The notes under the pieces were generated by a model. That model had not been told where the DNA came from and searched no databases. It was given only the letters and a program-made list of their open reading frames with translations. From positions 6,926,759 to 6,990,758 of the forward strand of contig JABBOT010000080.1 in NCBI GenBank assembly GCA_016165875.1: 64,000 bases of DNA, read 5' to 3'. Origin of the DNA: Acanthopleura granulata. Its lineage: Eukaryota > Mollusca > Polyplacophora > Chitonida > Chitonidae. This document shows, piece after piece, positions 12,201 through 23,688 of the stretch. The translations under genes were made by a program, and so were the position numbers. Within the stretch, counting starts at the first letter, position 1. Each line of letters opens with the position of its first letter.

Positions 12201-15200
12201 GATCTGGTTACTGAAGAGGATCAAGGTCAGGGGAGACCACTCTTTATCAACACTTGTTACCTTGTCAAAAGAAAAGAGATGACAAGAAGACATTCCTTGA
12301 CTTTGTAAACGAGTTGTTTGAAGATTTTGTACAGTATTTTTATATTGCAAGATAGTTATCCAGTTCTGAGTAGGGTTGTGTTTTCTTTTATTCATTTACT
12401 CTTGAAAATCATGGCATTTTACCAGTGAGTACGCCTACATGTGGTTGTTGAATTTTATCAGCCTCGATGGAACATTGCAGGTAAAATTTAGTAACATGTG
12501 TCGTGTTGTTGTAGATCACAATTTAGTTTGTGTCATCTAAAAATTTCACATGTGACTGATTGGGATTTCAAGTCATTTTTAAATTTTTGCTTATGTGCCA
12601 GTGACAGATGAATGGTGTCAGAATTCTACTAAATTATGCCCATATGATGGACTATATAACTGTATTTTCCCCTAAGGTTAGTATAGTATCATGCATTTAT
12701 GAACATTAAAAGTAATGTTATAAAATGCTGTATTTTCTGTATTTTAATCTTGTTTTCAGGCCAAGATGCCATTTGATGGTAACAAGTTATATGTGAGTGA
12801 GATCCTGTCCATTTTACTACAGAGTAATGATGGTAAGTTGTAATTCATGGCTGGAACTTCCCCTTCTGTTTTTGTATATGCTCACACATATATATGGATA
12901 TAGTGATAATATTTTTGCAGTAATTTTTGTGTTTACTGTTATTTTTTGTATGACAGGCTTTAAAATAAATTGATGGGAACAATTCCAAGCACTGGAATTG
13001 TGGTCAGTTGGACATGGTAATATAATTTGTTTTATTCATTTAACTTCTGTTTTACGTCATGCTGAAGAATATTTCACTTACACAATGGCGGCCAGAAAAA
13101 CTAGGCAGGGAAAACCCACGACCATCCACAGATGGCTAGCAGACCCTCTCACTTAAGGTAGGAGAGGAAACTCATTATAACAAGACTTGAACTCACAGTG
13201 TCCACATTGGTGAGAGGCTCCTGGGTTGCTAGCATGCTCACCTTGGCCACAGAGGCCCCTGTTAATATCAGATTTGGAAAAGATTTCAATCATGGTATGT
13301 AAATTTTGTTGACAGAAAACCGTCAGTTATTGGGGGACTCCGATGGTATAGATGTCCTGCTTCAGCAGTTAGCTGTAAGTAAAACCTGCAAACCTGCTGT
13401 ATGTTCAGGAGTTCATCGAAGGTTTGTGGATTGACCAGTTAGACCCAACCACGGAATAGTAAACTCCATCCCCAGCTACTGGTATTTTTAATTCAAAAGT
13501 TGTTCTTGACAGCACAACGCTGCATGAAATATCTGTGAAGATGAGCCCTGCTGAAAAACAATTTTGCTGAAACGTGATTCCACTTAGTAACACATGGCAC
13601 CACAAAACTGTCATCGTGACAAGTTGACACTAAAAATCGTACTGTTTTCAGCAGTTTAGGTCTGATTAATTCAAACTTCACTTGGCTCTGTGTGGGAACT
13701 GCTTTAAAGGTGAACTGTCTCGGTTTTTTTTTTTTCATTTTACTTAACTGAATAATATGTCTGTGATATAACAAAAATGATGGAAACCAAAAAAATGCAT
13801 CTACAGAGTATTGTTATTTGTAGAAAATAGAAATATATTTAATTAAAAAAAATTGCAAAAAAAAAAAAATTGCTTGTCTGCCCTTGAATGGCGCTAGTGG
13901 TTCAGATATATGTGACGTAATTATAGCATTTGCAGTTTCCAAACACTAGTTTTAGCCTGATGAAAACATGTCTTCTAAAAACACATCTCCTCAAAACACG
14001 TCCTCTCAAAACACATCTTCTCAAAATGGCTAAAGCATAATTTAGAATACTTACTGCATGGCGATTTTTCATTTTCTCTACATGGAGGGTTCCAGTGGGA
14101 AGGCAAGAAAGTAATTCCCATCATAATTCTGTGTGTGGTTAGCACTGTACTGATGCACAAAACAGCATATCGCTGTAATGTTGTCATACACTAAAGGGAC
14201 ATCAAAGGTAGATAACTGTGTAGAGAATACCAAGCCTTGTGAAACTCACCTAATCGGTCTTGAAAAAAAAATTTTTTTTTGAACATCTGCCGATTTTTAT
14301 GCGTTAAATCACCTCAGCTCCAACATTCAGATAGCTGTAGGATATATTGTGCCAAGTTTTCCCAAAAAATTAATGAACCAAGACAGTTCACAAGCTTGCA
14401 TTAGCATAATAAAGGCTCTGTTACTAGAAGGGGTACATGTACTTGTATCTTTAGGTGGGTAGAAAATAGAGTCTGTGAAAACCAAGTTCCTCTATAGGTA
14501 ATCTTGTCCTGGCCATCTAGTTCTGGAACCACCACGTCAAGAGAACATATCTGTCAGTTGTTATATAAGTTACAATGCCAGCTCAAGGTGGGATGTGCTT
14601 ATATAAAACTTGTCGAAGTTATGATTGTAATCAAATGGGCATCATTATGTAGCACTCAGTAACTTTTTTTCAATCTTTGCATTTTCATGAGAGCTCTGCA
14701 TCATTGTGATTCAGCAGTTAATAAAAACCAACATGTGAAAAGGTCATCTTAACATCTTATAGAGACAGTTCAATTGAGCAGATTTGCAAACCAGGTCAAA
14801 AATTACTAAATAGCAGTCTGCCTAAGGCAAATACTTGTGTTCAATATTAACTTTGAGTGATTGTAAATATGTACGGTTGAATCCTTTCTATTGTATTTTT
14901 TCATTATAAGTTGCAACAGTTGTAGCTTACAATCACTTCATGTAAACGGTTGTTTATTGTGAGGGTTACGATTGCCACCTCAGTGATTTACAGTCAACCT
15001 CGGCTTAATATAATCTCTTTGTACCGAGTCTGACATTTGCTGACATCTATATTTTGCAGTCATACAAGAGGCATGACCCTGTCTCAAGAGAGGAAATAGA
15101 AATGATGGAAAACCTCTTCAACTGTCTTTGTTCCGCCCTCATGTTGTCGAGCAACAGAAATAAATTCTTACGAGGGGAAGGGCTACAGCTTATGAATCTC

Positions 15201-18200
15201 ATGTTAAGGTGAGAGTAGACCCTACGCAGGAAGAAAATGCTTTGAACGTCTATAGAAAAAGTGTCCTTGCGTGATCTGAGTTAAACAAGCAGTGCCTCTG
15301 TGGCTAATAGTAAAGTACATTATCAAGCCATGGAGACAGGCAGGGTCTAGGTGAGAGAGACCTTCAGTAATTTTAGATCAGTGTAATCCTATGGCAAATG
15401 ACCTAAACTTTAGCCCTTAAAGTGCCACAAGATATTTCTCTTGGTTTTGAAACATTTTCCAAGTAGGATTGGAAGAGTTAGCAGTTTAGACATGGACAAA
15501 ATTTGTCCGTGATTTCAGGTTAAATAAAAAGCAGTTGTCGTGATAAAAATGCTTGTGGAAAAATAAATTCCCTGGGTTTGGTTGTACAGGGAAAAGAAGA
15601 TGTCCCGAAACTGTGCCATCAAAGTTCTGGACCATGCCATGGCAGGAATGGAAGGGGCAGATAACTGCACCAAGTTTATAGACATACTGGGGCTGCGGAG
15701 TGTTTTCCCTTTGTTTATGAAGACGCCAAAGAGAAACAAAGCAGGCCCAGGAATGGAGGAACTTGAAGGTAACAGCTTGACTTAGGAGAAGGCTAAGGTT
15801 CTGTATCGAGGAGTGTTATACCATAACTGGATTTTTGTGATCAACAACACACAAAAAAATCACTTAAGTCATGTTATACAGGCTTTCGGAAAATTCTTAT
15901 TCCATCATCAGGCGTGGTGGCGAACTGCACCATTGAAGACCATCAAATTTGATTATGCAGAGTTAGTGAGCACTGTTTACAAATGATGTTGAGAATCTAG
16001 TGTTGTTTCAGACAAGTTTCTGTGTGGCTGTTGACAATGACTCATTTATTTTTAATTTTGAGTGAGTTTTGCAGAAGTCCAGAATTTTGTGTTTTATGTT
16101 TAGAGGAAAGTAAAGGCTTGTATAACATGTAGGATGTGATTTTTGCCATGTTGTTTATGATATTTTGAAATCAATCCATACCCACACATACAGCCAAACT
16201 GGATGTTGTTGCTTGTTCTGTCTGAAAGATGGAGGATGAGTTTGTAGGCTTAGTCCACTAGGCTGTGTAGTGTCATGTGTCATTGGAAGCATTCTTCTGT
16301 TCTCCTTGGTGCAATGTGCTGTGGGCCATGAATGCGAAGAACAGTGTAAACTCTGTAAACAGTTAGGCAGGATGTGGCTTAGTAATAAGGCAAACCTGCA
16401 AGCAAGTGCTTGGCGTTTTTGAAAACACCCCTTTGGTGAAAGTGGTATGACCCAAGAGACCTTTGTCCAGTAATATATCACATGGACAACAAGGTAAAAC
16501 GTCATTGTCCTAAGGGTGTTTTAGAAAATGCCCGGCACCTATTTAAAGGCTTGTAGAGGGTGTGACTCCCAACCAATGACACACAAAGGTGCAGGTTCAA
16601 CCCCAGCCTTTGTCATTGTTTTTGGATGCCTTGGCGGTAGTAAGTTGTCCCCTTTCTCATTGGGCAGAGCCCTGTGGAAAACCCACAACCATGCACAGGA
16701 TGCTGGCGGACCTTCCCAAATATGACTAGAGAGGGAGCCAGCATGAGCTGGACTTGAACTCACAACGAGCGCATTGGTGGGAGGTTTCGGGTCATTGCAT
16801 TTATAGTGATGTTAAATAACGATAAATAAATCAATCAGTCTAAATAATGAAGGATGTCAGGGATATAACTAAATGGTAACTAAATGAATTACAAACAAGA
16901 GAATCCTTAGAAAGAGAAAATAAATTTTCTGATGCTTATATTTTTCTGTTTTCAGAGCATATCTGTTCAATCATCGCCTCCTTATTGAGAAACTGCCAAG
17001 GAACACAGAGACAGAGGCTTGTAAATAAATTTACAGAAAATGACCATGAAAAGGTAGGATAGGTTTTCATAAGGTAATATGATTAATAAAGTACTGACCA
17101 TGACAATTGTGTAATACTTTAATTTTGTCAAATGTCAAATATTTTGTTTCTTCTAAATTGACTGGATGTAGTATACATTACTAAAGTTGAATCTGATTAT
17201 AAGACTTTGGGATTCAGAACTAGAGTCATAGAAATGGTTGGTAATGTTACCTGTTTTTCACAATATTTTAATAGAGGATTTCTTTTCATTTCAATTCTCT
17301 ATATACATTTTGGTGTTGTGTCATGTGGTATTTATCATAAGTCAATATTTCAGACTTCCACGAAGCCCTGTTAACTTCTCGTAACTACCACGGCAACCTT
17401 CACTGTAGGCATTAAATCTTCATGGTAGTTACGTGCTTTTGATGTTGAGAGGGCGTAGTGCAAGTGGACTCAGGTCTCCTCTTTTATTTGTTCAGTCAGT
17501 ATAGAAAAAGCACTGGATATGTGAGATTTCTAAAACTCATAAAAACAATTTTCAAAGGAAATTCTTACAACTGAAAATGTCTCATCATGTATCTTGTCAT
17601 CTCTTAGAACAGTAATTTGAATTATTATCATTTCAGGTGGAGAGGTTGTTAGAGTTACATTTTAAATACCTGGAGAAAGTGAGAGCAGTGGATGACCATA
17701 TTGAACAAGAGAAAAATGTATGTACGAAATGAGTGGGAAAACTTGGAAGACAAAATTTAGAGGGAAGAATGGAATTGTTATGGTCAATAGCTTTGTTCTA
17801 CAGATCAGTTTTCAACCACATTATAAAATAACCCAGCTGCCATAATGGGAGAAAGTCTACACCAATTTTATTGACCGAAAGCTTGCCATTTCTGATAGGG
17901 CAAGACTAACGAGCTGAAATAATGCCGCTATTCTTTAAAGTCAGCGTTTATGTTGGGTGCTGTATGCGGCAAAGGGCAGTACAGGTTGCTCCTGAGTTGC
18001 CTCCAACTCTACTGTGTAAGTGGAAAATAATGAGTGAAATAAGAACTCATTCACTTTTTAAAATAGGCTTCAGAAAAAAAATAAGAGCACCCTCATCCCC
18101 AACATAAAACAACCACAAAAATAGTGGTTGGCTTTAGTAGGGTGTTCAAGGATTTATGACAAGTATCTGTATTGCACAGCTTATGTTGGGAAATGAAGAA

Positions 18201-19916
18201 ATGTATCTCTAAAAATTTTTTTTTTATTTTTTAGGCATGATCTCAAAATCTTGTACCTCAAAATTGTCTTTTCTGTTTATGTATATTTTCCATCATTAAA
18301 GAGGCTAAAACAGGTTTTTGTGTACATGTAAATGTAAGTACACATCCTAAAATGCATGATAAGATACAAAGACTACATGTTTCAAGAGTCTTTTTAGCAT
18401 CAGTTAAATAAATAAGAGCAATTCTTCTATGAAATCAAATTTACCCAGATCCAAGTCATGGTGAAAGGCCTACTCGTAGTTTTGAAATAATGTATTTGAG
18501 TGTGGCGTAAAGTACCAAGCAAATAAGACTTCATGAGATCACATTTGATGATTTGAAGTGCGCCATTGCAAAGCAATGACCTAGGAGTCTCCCACCAATG
18601 CGGTCGCTGTGAGTTCAAGTCCAGCTCATGCTGGCATGCCTTGGGCCATATGGTGGAAGGTCTGCCAGCAACCTGCAGATGGTCGTGGGTTTCCACCGGG
18701 CTTTGCCTGGTTTCCTCTCACTGTAATGCTGGTCGCCATATAAGTGAAATATTCTTGAGTGCTCCGTAAAACACAAATCAAATAAATAAATAAATAAATT
18801 TTGATGGTTTGAGGTTTGTCTTTTTTCAGAGGTTGTTACGGAACTCTGAGGACATTGATGAGGATATAGAGGACAGGTTTTATCTCCAGCGATTGGACGC
18901 TGGCCTCTTCACATTACAGCTCGTTGATTACATCATGTTAGAAATATGTGCTACAGGACCAGCTTCTGTGAGTTACCCTTATATCATTTCAATACAGGAC
19001 TGACTTGAATATCAGTTTGAATAAAATTTTTCTCTTTAAAGTGTGTCATCACGTAAGGTTAAGTTTATTAAAATGTATCCATCAAAATAGAGCTACAGGA
19101 TGTTTCATAAATTTTCGCTTTTAATACAGATGTAATCATGGAGATGACAGTCTGACACAGAAATGTGTTCTGTTTTTGTTCGGGGTCTCTAACAAATTTG
19201 TCAGTGTTCAATCACAAGCCAGGTGATTGATCAACTGGGAGCAGGTTATAGCCAAGTGGTTAATAGACTTTTCTTGCAGTCGTAAGAACATTGACTTACC
19301 CCATGACAGTATTTCACTTAGTCTTTTCGTCTCAGCTGAAATTGTTATGAAGTCACGAAAGCCTGAGAGGCAGGAAATTTGAAGTATCCCATTGTTGTTT
19401 GTCAGGTGAAGCAGCGTGTGATGAGGATTCTGAACATGAGAGGAGGATCCGTCAAAACTATACGGAACATCATGAGAGGTGAGGCTGGTGGAGGAGAGAA
19501 CCAGAGAGGCTTAGAATTCACTATATTCTGTGCCAGCTTCTGTTGTTCCATGACAACAAGTGGGTACTTAAAGTTATGTCCAATGTCCAGAAGTTGGTTC
19601 TTGTGCCTCTAATGTCGTGCCGGCAAGTTGTAACTGTGCAAATGCTGCCCCGTGCTATCAAGGTCACCGGGGTACTTTACACTATCCCATTCCACCACGG
19701 TGTTATTTATTTTGTCATATTCCACCAGTGTGCTATTTATTTTGTCAAGTTCCACCATCATGCTACTCTATGCTGTCCTCCATGTTTTTATTCCCATATA
19801 TTCCTTTATATTTCATTCCTTTTCCAGAATATGCGGGTAACATAGGAGAGGCAAAGGATGCTGAAACTCGTGAAGCTGAACAGAATCGAGTTTTACAGCT
19901 GGTGGATAAATTCTAG
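6285..19916 (+). CDS. CTNNBL1: Beta-catenin-like protein 1, spliceosome-associated ARM-repeat protein
   Basis: CTNNBL1 is a nuclear armadillo-repeat protein of the Prp19/CDC5L spliceosome complex. Sixteen exons give one open frame of 563 residues, the length of human CTNNBL1: 6285-6314, 7224-7415, 8589-8695, 9997-10136, 11023-11120, 11362-11455, 12134-12225, 12760-12832, 13316-13374, 15060-15208, 15590-15768, 16956-17053, 17637-17717, 18830-18967, 19406-19478, 19828-19916. The start is MDVGELLSFQ (human MDVGELLSYQ). Exon 2 is basic (KRK, KRKRR), an NLS-like region. Conserved blocks include VQNLERLDESVKEEADGVH, SSNRNKFLRGEGLQLMNLML and LDHAMAG. The end is LQLVDKF, then TAG. All introns are GT-AG except intron 4, which fits AT-AC. 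Introns hold a foldback element (2), a MITE, a minisatellite and an exon relic (3), and SINEs (8, 11, 13); the others show nothing recognisable apart from a short repeat in intron 6. Confidence 0.97.
7966..8116. repeat. Imperfect inverted repeat (foldback element) in CTNNBL1 intron 2
   Basis: The arm at about 7966-8025 and the arm at about 8050-8116 are reverse complements with scattered mismatches. GGTTGAGTACCATAAA pairs with TTTATGGTATCCAACC, and GGTGGAAATGACAACC pairs with GGTTATCATTTCCACC, around a loop of about 25 nt. It is a palindromic mobile-element remnant, possibly part of a longer element reaching about 8480. The class is not recognised. Confidence 0.65.
8213..8320. repeat. Cluster of TGATGTCA / TGACGTCA motifs
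   Basis: About 110 bp of CTNNBL1 intron 2 contain six close copies of TGATGTCA or its complement, including one perfect CRE palindrome, TGACGTCA, near 8272. The copies are separated by short AT-rich spacers. This may be the body of the same mobile element as the foldback arms just before it. Any regulatory role is unproven. Confidence 0.5.
8711..9377 (+). mobile_element. MITE family M, copy 1 (CTNNBL1 intron 3)
   Basis: A non-coding element of about 650 bp, similar along its length to 21869-22515 and, inverted, to 31655-32538 and 32537-33186. Shared blocks include AGTGTGGAG, TGCTGCCGACTG, GAGAGCTAGGAGATA, GTAAATGTTCTGAGTT, CCATTGTGTTGTG and TACTTAAGTTTCAA. The ends are inverted, of the type CTTTAAAGTRAAAGACAGC. 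This copy starts only about 15 bp after the exon 3 splice donor at 8696. Confidence 0.75.
9418..9706 (+). repeat. 41-bp minisatellite, seven copies
   Basis: The unit contains TAGAGTGAGCATTCAGGG followed by CTACCCATATTAT. It starts at 9424, 9465, 9506, 9547, 9588, 9629 and 9670, an exact period of 41 bp. The first four copies are identical and the last three vary in the AGCAGC spacer. It lies in CTNNBL1 intron 3. There are no unique spacers between copies, so it is a tandem repeat and not a CRISPR array. Confidence 0.95.
9895..9969 (+). pseudogene. Degenerate partial copy of CTNNBL1 exon 4
   Basis: This 75-bp stretch aligns without gaps to the first 75 bp of real exon 4 (9998 onward), with about 55 of 75 bases identical by hand count. 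In the matching frame it reads ...ELELHNEIQKMHTIATASEL against EVELHDMIQEMHVIATAPEL. Several differences are third-position and silent. The similarity then stops and the frame reaches TGA at 9976. The nearest upstream acceptor-like AG (about 9868) does not lead into this frame. I read it as the remnant of a tandem exon duplication, about 100 bp from the functional copy. Confidence 0.8.
10137..11022 (+). other. CTNNBL1: AT-AC, U12-type (minor spliceosome) intron 4 of CTNNBL1
   Basis: The intron begins ATATCCTTTC, a perfect match to the U12-type AT-AC donor consensus ATATCCTT. It ends ...GCAC, with a U12-type branch site TTCCTTGAC at 11005-11013 (branch A at 11012), 10 nt before the 3' end. Splicing here joins ACA-G to AT-ATA-GCC and yields NTDIALAVVDLL, which aligns without gaps to human NTDVSIAVVDLL and gives a 563-residue product. 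The alternative GT at 10149 with the AG at 11027-11028 keeps the frame but adds two residues in a conserved block and has a poor donor. Confidence 0.9.
11720..11770 (+). repeat. Short dispersed repeat with ATATGGCTGAAATATTG core
   Basis: CACGATATGGCTGAAATATT followed by GCTGGTGTGGCATTAATT recurs, diverged, at 44748-44795, and in shortened form at 31590-31640 (CACAATATGTGGCGTTAAAC). It is probably the 3' end of a SINE or LINE family; none of the copies is coding. Confidence 0.5.
13030..13262 (-). mobile_element. tRNA-derived SINE, family A (CTNNBL1 intron 8)
   Basis: Read on the minus strand it runs from a tRNA-like head (GGGGCCTCTGTGGCC...) through a B-box-like GAGTTCAAGTC to a body ending in GTGAAATATTCTTCAGCATG. 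Its body and tail match the other family A copies at 18545, 31956 and 36326. Confidence 0.75.
16540..16805 (-). mobile_element. Composite SINE fragments (CTNNBL1 intron 11)
   Basis: From about 16662 to 16805 the minus strand matches family A (B-box-like GAGTTCAAGTCCAGC, then the CATGCTGGCTCC, GGAAGGTC and GGGTTTTCCACAGGGC blocks). Just before it, 16540-16615 contains a second tRNA-like B-box on the plus strand, GGTTCAACCCC. Both are truncated. Confidence 0.55.
18545..18802 (+). mobile_element. SINE family A abutting CTNNBL1 exon 14
   Basis: It contains GAGTTCAAGTCCAGC (B-box-like), GGAAGGTCTGCCAGCAACC, ATGGTCGTGGGTTTCC and the tail GTGAAATATTCTTGAGTGC, ending in an (AAAT)n run at about 18780-18799. 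That 3' end lies only about 30 bp before the exon 14 acceptor at 18828-18829. The head is truncated. Confidence 0.8.
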
Positions 19917-20929
19917 TCAGTTGTGGAGCTTCGTAATAACTGTGTCCAGGATATTGTGCAAGAGACCTTGCACTGTGAGTTGTGGGAATGAAGGTGGTGT
20001 GTATGTGTGTGTGTGTGTGTACAGGCCATGCAATCGTACATGAAGGACAGTGGTGAAGTGCAAGGAAAATCGGCTGGACTTGAATCTTCAGACAAGATCT
20101 CACATACTTAGCAATGGGGTTCTCCATCTCCACAAAGGGAAGTAAATCTTTCGGCTCATAAATTAGTGTCCTCAACCTTGCTGAATAATGGTACAAATGA
20201 TTTCAACAAAAACGTGAGTGATCATATCTGGTGGTGGTGTTTAAATAGATGGAGGGCTTTGGTGCATAATGAGTTAAAGGGTTTACTTTCCTTCATAGAA
20301 AACTGGAGAACTCCGTTGCCCTGCTGCACTGGCTTGACAGATGGACAGATGTATTCAGTAAATATCAGGATGAAATGAAACTTAACCTCAGGGTTCTGTA
20401 TTGGGAATGTTTAATGAAGAGGATGTAAGTGCTTCTGTGGAATGATCTAGAGAATCTCCACAGGAGTATTTGATGAATTCCTTGAGAAGTGCAAGCAAAT
20501 TCCATGAGTTAGACAGTTTTCCAATGACTGTCAGGTAAGAAAATTTACAATGAGTTTGATGTAAAGCAGCAGTCATGTATTGTAAATAATCCATTGCAGA
20601 AAGAGGCGAGTACAATTGATCATTTGGAGTCTGGTTTTATTTCATGCCCTAGAAAACCTGTCATACATCTCCATCAGGACCAAGGACATTAAGTATACGT
20701 TCATCATCAAAACTGTCATCCATTTGAGACATTTGGCAACATTTCGCATTGTGAAGTTTCATCCATGGTAGTAAAATGTTTACCCTATCTAAACATGGTG
20801 TGCTGTTCTCATTCCAGGCTGTGTTGTTATTACTTCAAAGAGTGTTAAAATTTTAGTCAAATTTAAATCAGGTTCACCTTAATACATGTATATGGAATGT
20901 ATTGTGTTCTACCTTTTACTTAGCCCCAA

Positions 20930-21257
20930 GCTCTGCTCGGTTTCACCCCACCATGATGCTAGGCCGGTGGAAAACAGCAATGAAATAAATAAAATAAATA
21001 AACCGTTTACTTGGTTTGCCAAAGGCGTGATTGCAGCGTAATAACACAGGTGCCTCTCACCAATGCAATTGGTGTGAAATAAAGCCCAGTTACGGATGGC
21101 TTACAGGCATGCAAGGATGTGGGAAGGTCAGTCAGTTATCTGCGGATGGTTTCCGGTGGGCTCTGCTCAGTTTGATTTCACCATAATGTTGGCTGCAGTG
21201 GTATGAGTGAAATATTCTTCACTTAAAACACAGCATAAAACACAATCAAATAAATAG
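20930..21257 (+). mobile_element. Two SINE family A copies in tandem, first one truncated
   Basis: 20930-21002 keeps only the 3' part (GGTTTCACCCCACC, ATGCTAGGCCGG, then an AATAAA-rich tail). 21010-21257 is a longer diverged copy with CTCACCAATGC, GTGGGAAGGTC, CTGCGGATGG and the tail GTGAAATATTCTTCACTTA, ending AATCAAATAAATAG. Confidence 0.65.
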
Positions 21258-21868
21258 TTTGTAACATGTGCCGAACCAGTGTGGGTACAAACAAGCTTTT
21301 CGATCTTGAAGCTGGTAAAAAAGTCATTACAGGTAAAGCTTTCAGCAGTGTTGATGTTGGAGGTTCCTTTCCCGGCTCATGATGATGACTCATGATGACA
21401 GAAAGAGATTACAGCAGAAACCAATACACTGTAACATTTTAGATATTGCACTAAACTCAGTTTTTAGATGCGACAATGGCTCAAGGTACTGCTCCACACT
21501 AGTGCAACCTCAGTGGATTGAAAAATACATGTATAGTGTGTCCACTTTAAATCTTGCCCGTCAAAACTAGGATGGACAGGTGTTGGGCTATTAAGACAAT
21601 GACCGTTGTTCTTAGATCTGTACTTACATACAGCCAGTCACTTATCTCATGGGAAATAAATTAGAGAAGGACAAGCAACATATGAACACTAGCCACTGGT
21701 TAAGCAAGCATCACTCTAAGAATGGACTTTTGACACAAATTGTTTTTCAAGCCCAAAAACGGATCACTCCTGTCCGGACATAAAGTCATAGTAGCATCAG
21801 TGAAGGCTAGATTCGAACAGGTGACATATTTATAAAATATTTATGTAATCCTTGGCAAGGAAGTGTAC

Positions 21869-22515
21869 CTTTAAAGTAGAAGAGAGCTCATGACTGAGGT
21901 ACTGTTCATTAAAAAGACTTTAAAATTCCTTCTTGAACATAAAAACATGTTTGAAATTTTATGAAGTTGTTGCTGAATTATGTTCGTTGGAAGTGTGGAG
22001 CATTGTCCTGCCGACTGAGGATCTGAAAGCACAGGCTTTTAAGCTTACAAGAGAGTGACCAATCAGAGAGCTAGGAGATACCAGCTGCTTAAAAGGCGTG
22101 ATGTAAATGTTCTGAGTTGTCTGTCAATAGAATGTGTAATACCACCACAGGGACAGTACACTGTTTCAATGTAATATGTTTTAATGATAACAAGTATGTG
22201 TGAATAACACTGCCACGTTTTTCCAAACCATTGTGTTGTGATAGGAGTAATTTTCTTGATCACATCATGTTATAAATTCACATACATACTTAAGTTTCAA
22301 TGACAACCCCAGCAGAAGAGTGAAAAAACAGTGTTCCGTGCTTGGAACATTTACGTCACAGCCCAGACAGAATGGCTGCATTTTAAGCTAGCTGAGGGAC
22401 CAGGTTCAGATGTCAATTTCCACTGTTGTAGTAGTTGTAAGAAAAAATGCTTTATCAAAGTAAACATACTGTCCAACAATGTAGGCAAACTCAACGCGCT
22501 GTCTTTCACTTTAAG
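21869..22515 (+). mobile_element. MITE family M, copy 2
   Basis: Non-autonomous element of about 650 bp. The ends are inverted: CCTTTAAAGTAGAAGAGAGC on the left, and GCTGTCTTTCACTTTAAGGG on the right, which is the complement of CCCTTAAAGTGAAAGACAGC. The body has no open frame. It matches copy 1 (8711-9377) in direct orientation and copies 3 and 4 inverted. No clear target-site duplication is visible. Confidence 0.8.
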
Positions 22516-22689
22516 GGCTGTGTAGTTTTGAATCTCTACTGGAGTTTTCTCATTTATATATAGTAAAAAATTTTCTACTTTAAAGTTTCTATATCATTTA
22601 GATACAATACAGACAGACAAACTGACAGCATGGGCTGCGGATTATATGCCTTGATCCTGTAATTGCACAAAATACTAGTAACCACAAAG

Positions 22690-22940
22690 AAAAAGGACGA
22701 GTTCGAGAAGGCAACATTAGCCTACAATGCTTTTATTCGATTTTGTACGGCATTGACCTTACTGTGACCCGTTCCACTGTAGGTTGCAATTGTAATTTTG
22801 CAATTGACAGAAGCATTCTTTTGATACAAAGCTGTGTTGACTGTTACAAAAAAATTAATGCTAGCAATTGTTGCCGTTTTTGGCTGCACAACATAAGGAT
22901 GTTTCAGAGCTTGTGCTGAAACGGCCTCTGTAAATGTGAT
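22690..22940 (+). repeat. Dispersed repeat R2, copy 1 (also at 36735-37020)
   Basis: It matches 36735-37020 in blocks: TTTTGTAYGGCATTGA, a GTAAT...GTTGACAGAA block, ACTGTTRCAAAAA, CTATTGTTGCC-type text, and TCAGAGCTTRYRCYGAAA. It is non-coding and diverged; the class is unknown. Confidence 0.6.
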
Positions 22941-23235
22941 TTGATGTCTACATTACACGACACAGATGAAAATGGCATGCGTCTAGTTTATCAGGGAAGG
23001 AAAGTCACCCAAGAGGAATTTATTTCACAAAGTGTCTGACAATAAAGGAAGGAATCTGTTTCCGTGCTTTGATTTTCTCCACACCTTGGTAAGTTTTGCC
23101 AAGGAGCCAAGACCTGTCTCGATCATTGGAAGATCTGTGCATTATGTAAGCAAATTAGACAGCGATGCCCAAGATTCATGAACCTTTTGCTTGGATGTGA
23201 ATACCTTCCTTAGCTGTGAAATGAATACTGGTGTT

Positions 23236-23372
23236 TAACGGTGTACTCAAGAATATGTCATGTACAAAAAGGTGGCCAGCATTATGGTAGGGAGGAAAAA
23301 GGGCAGAGCCCAGAGCAAACCCAGGACCATTGGCAGTGTGCTGGCAGACCTTCCCCTATACGGCCTGAGAGG
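23236..23372 (-). mobile_element. SINE family A fragment
   Basis: On the minus strand this is the 3' half of family A (GGAAGGTCTGCCAGCACACT, TGGTCCTGGGTTTGC, CATAATGCTGGCCACC, then the ATTCTTGAGTACACCG tail). It lies directly beside the tRNA-Lys-headed SINE at 23373. Confidence 0.65.
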
Positions 23373-23688
23373 AATGAATGAATGCTTATTGTTTAACGTC
23401 CTACTCAAGAATATTTCACTTATACGAAGGCGGTGTCTCCTTGGTGCAGGACGGATTTCCACCGTATCTTTTATCTGGTGCTGCCTCACCGAGACGACTT
23501 GCCGAAGACACCCAACAAGCCCCCTCACCCAGTCACATTATACTGATCAGTCCACCATCTATCCTCTTATTATCCAACTTATTGCTGACCGCAATTTTTT
23601 AAAGTATGACCCGACCAAGGTTTGAACCCAGATCGCCCCGTCCGAAAGCGGACGCTCTACCAATTGCGCTATCCGGGCGGGTGGCCTG
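23373..23688 (-). mobile_element. SINE family B with tRNA-Lys-like head
   Basis: On the minus strand the element starts at about 23685 with a tRNA-like head: GCCCGGATAGCGCAATTGG (A box), an anticodon-type hairpin with CGTCC/GGACG arms, and GGGTTCAAACC (B box). Its start resembles tRNA-Lys. The acceptor stem is mispaired and the anticodon loop has 6 nt, so it is not a working tRNA. The body of about 200 bp ends in TAAGTGAAATATTCTTGAGT, the same tail as family A, followed by a short (CATT)n run. Confidence 0.7.

Noticed and set aside
17380..17435. Short inverted repeat CGTAACTACCACGG / CATGGTAGTTACG
   Set aside because: Only about 13 bp per arm, single occurrence, no link to any gene feature; likely chance or a decayed repeat.
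19543..19916. Overlapping open frames near the end of CTNNBL1 as a separate gene
   Set aside because: They read across intron 15 and are explained by CTNNBL1 exon 16 and low-complexity repeats of a CCAC-rich unit.
23609..23685. Functional tRNA-Lys gene on the minus strand
   Set aside because: The acceptor stem is mispaired, the anticodon loop has six bases, and the sequence continues into a SINE body and shared tail.
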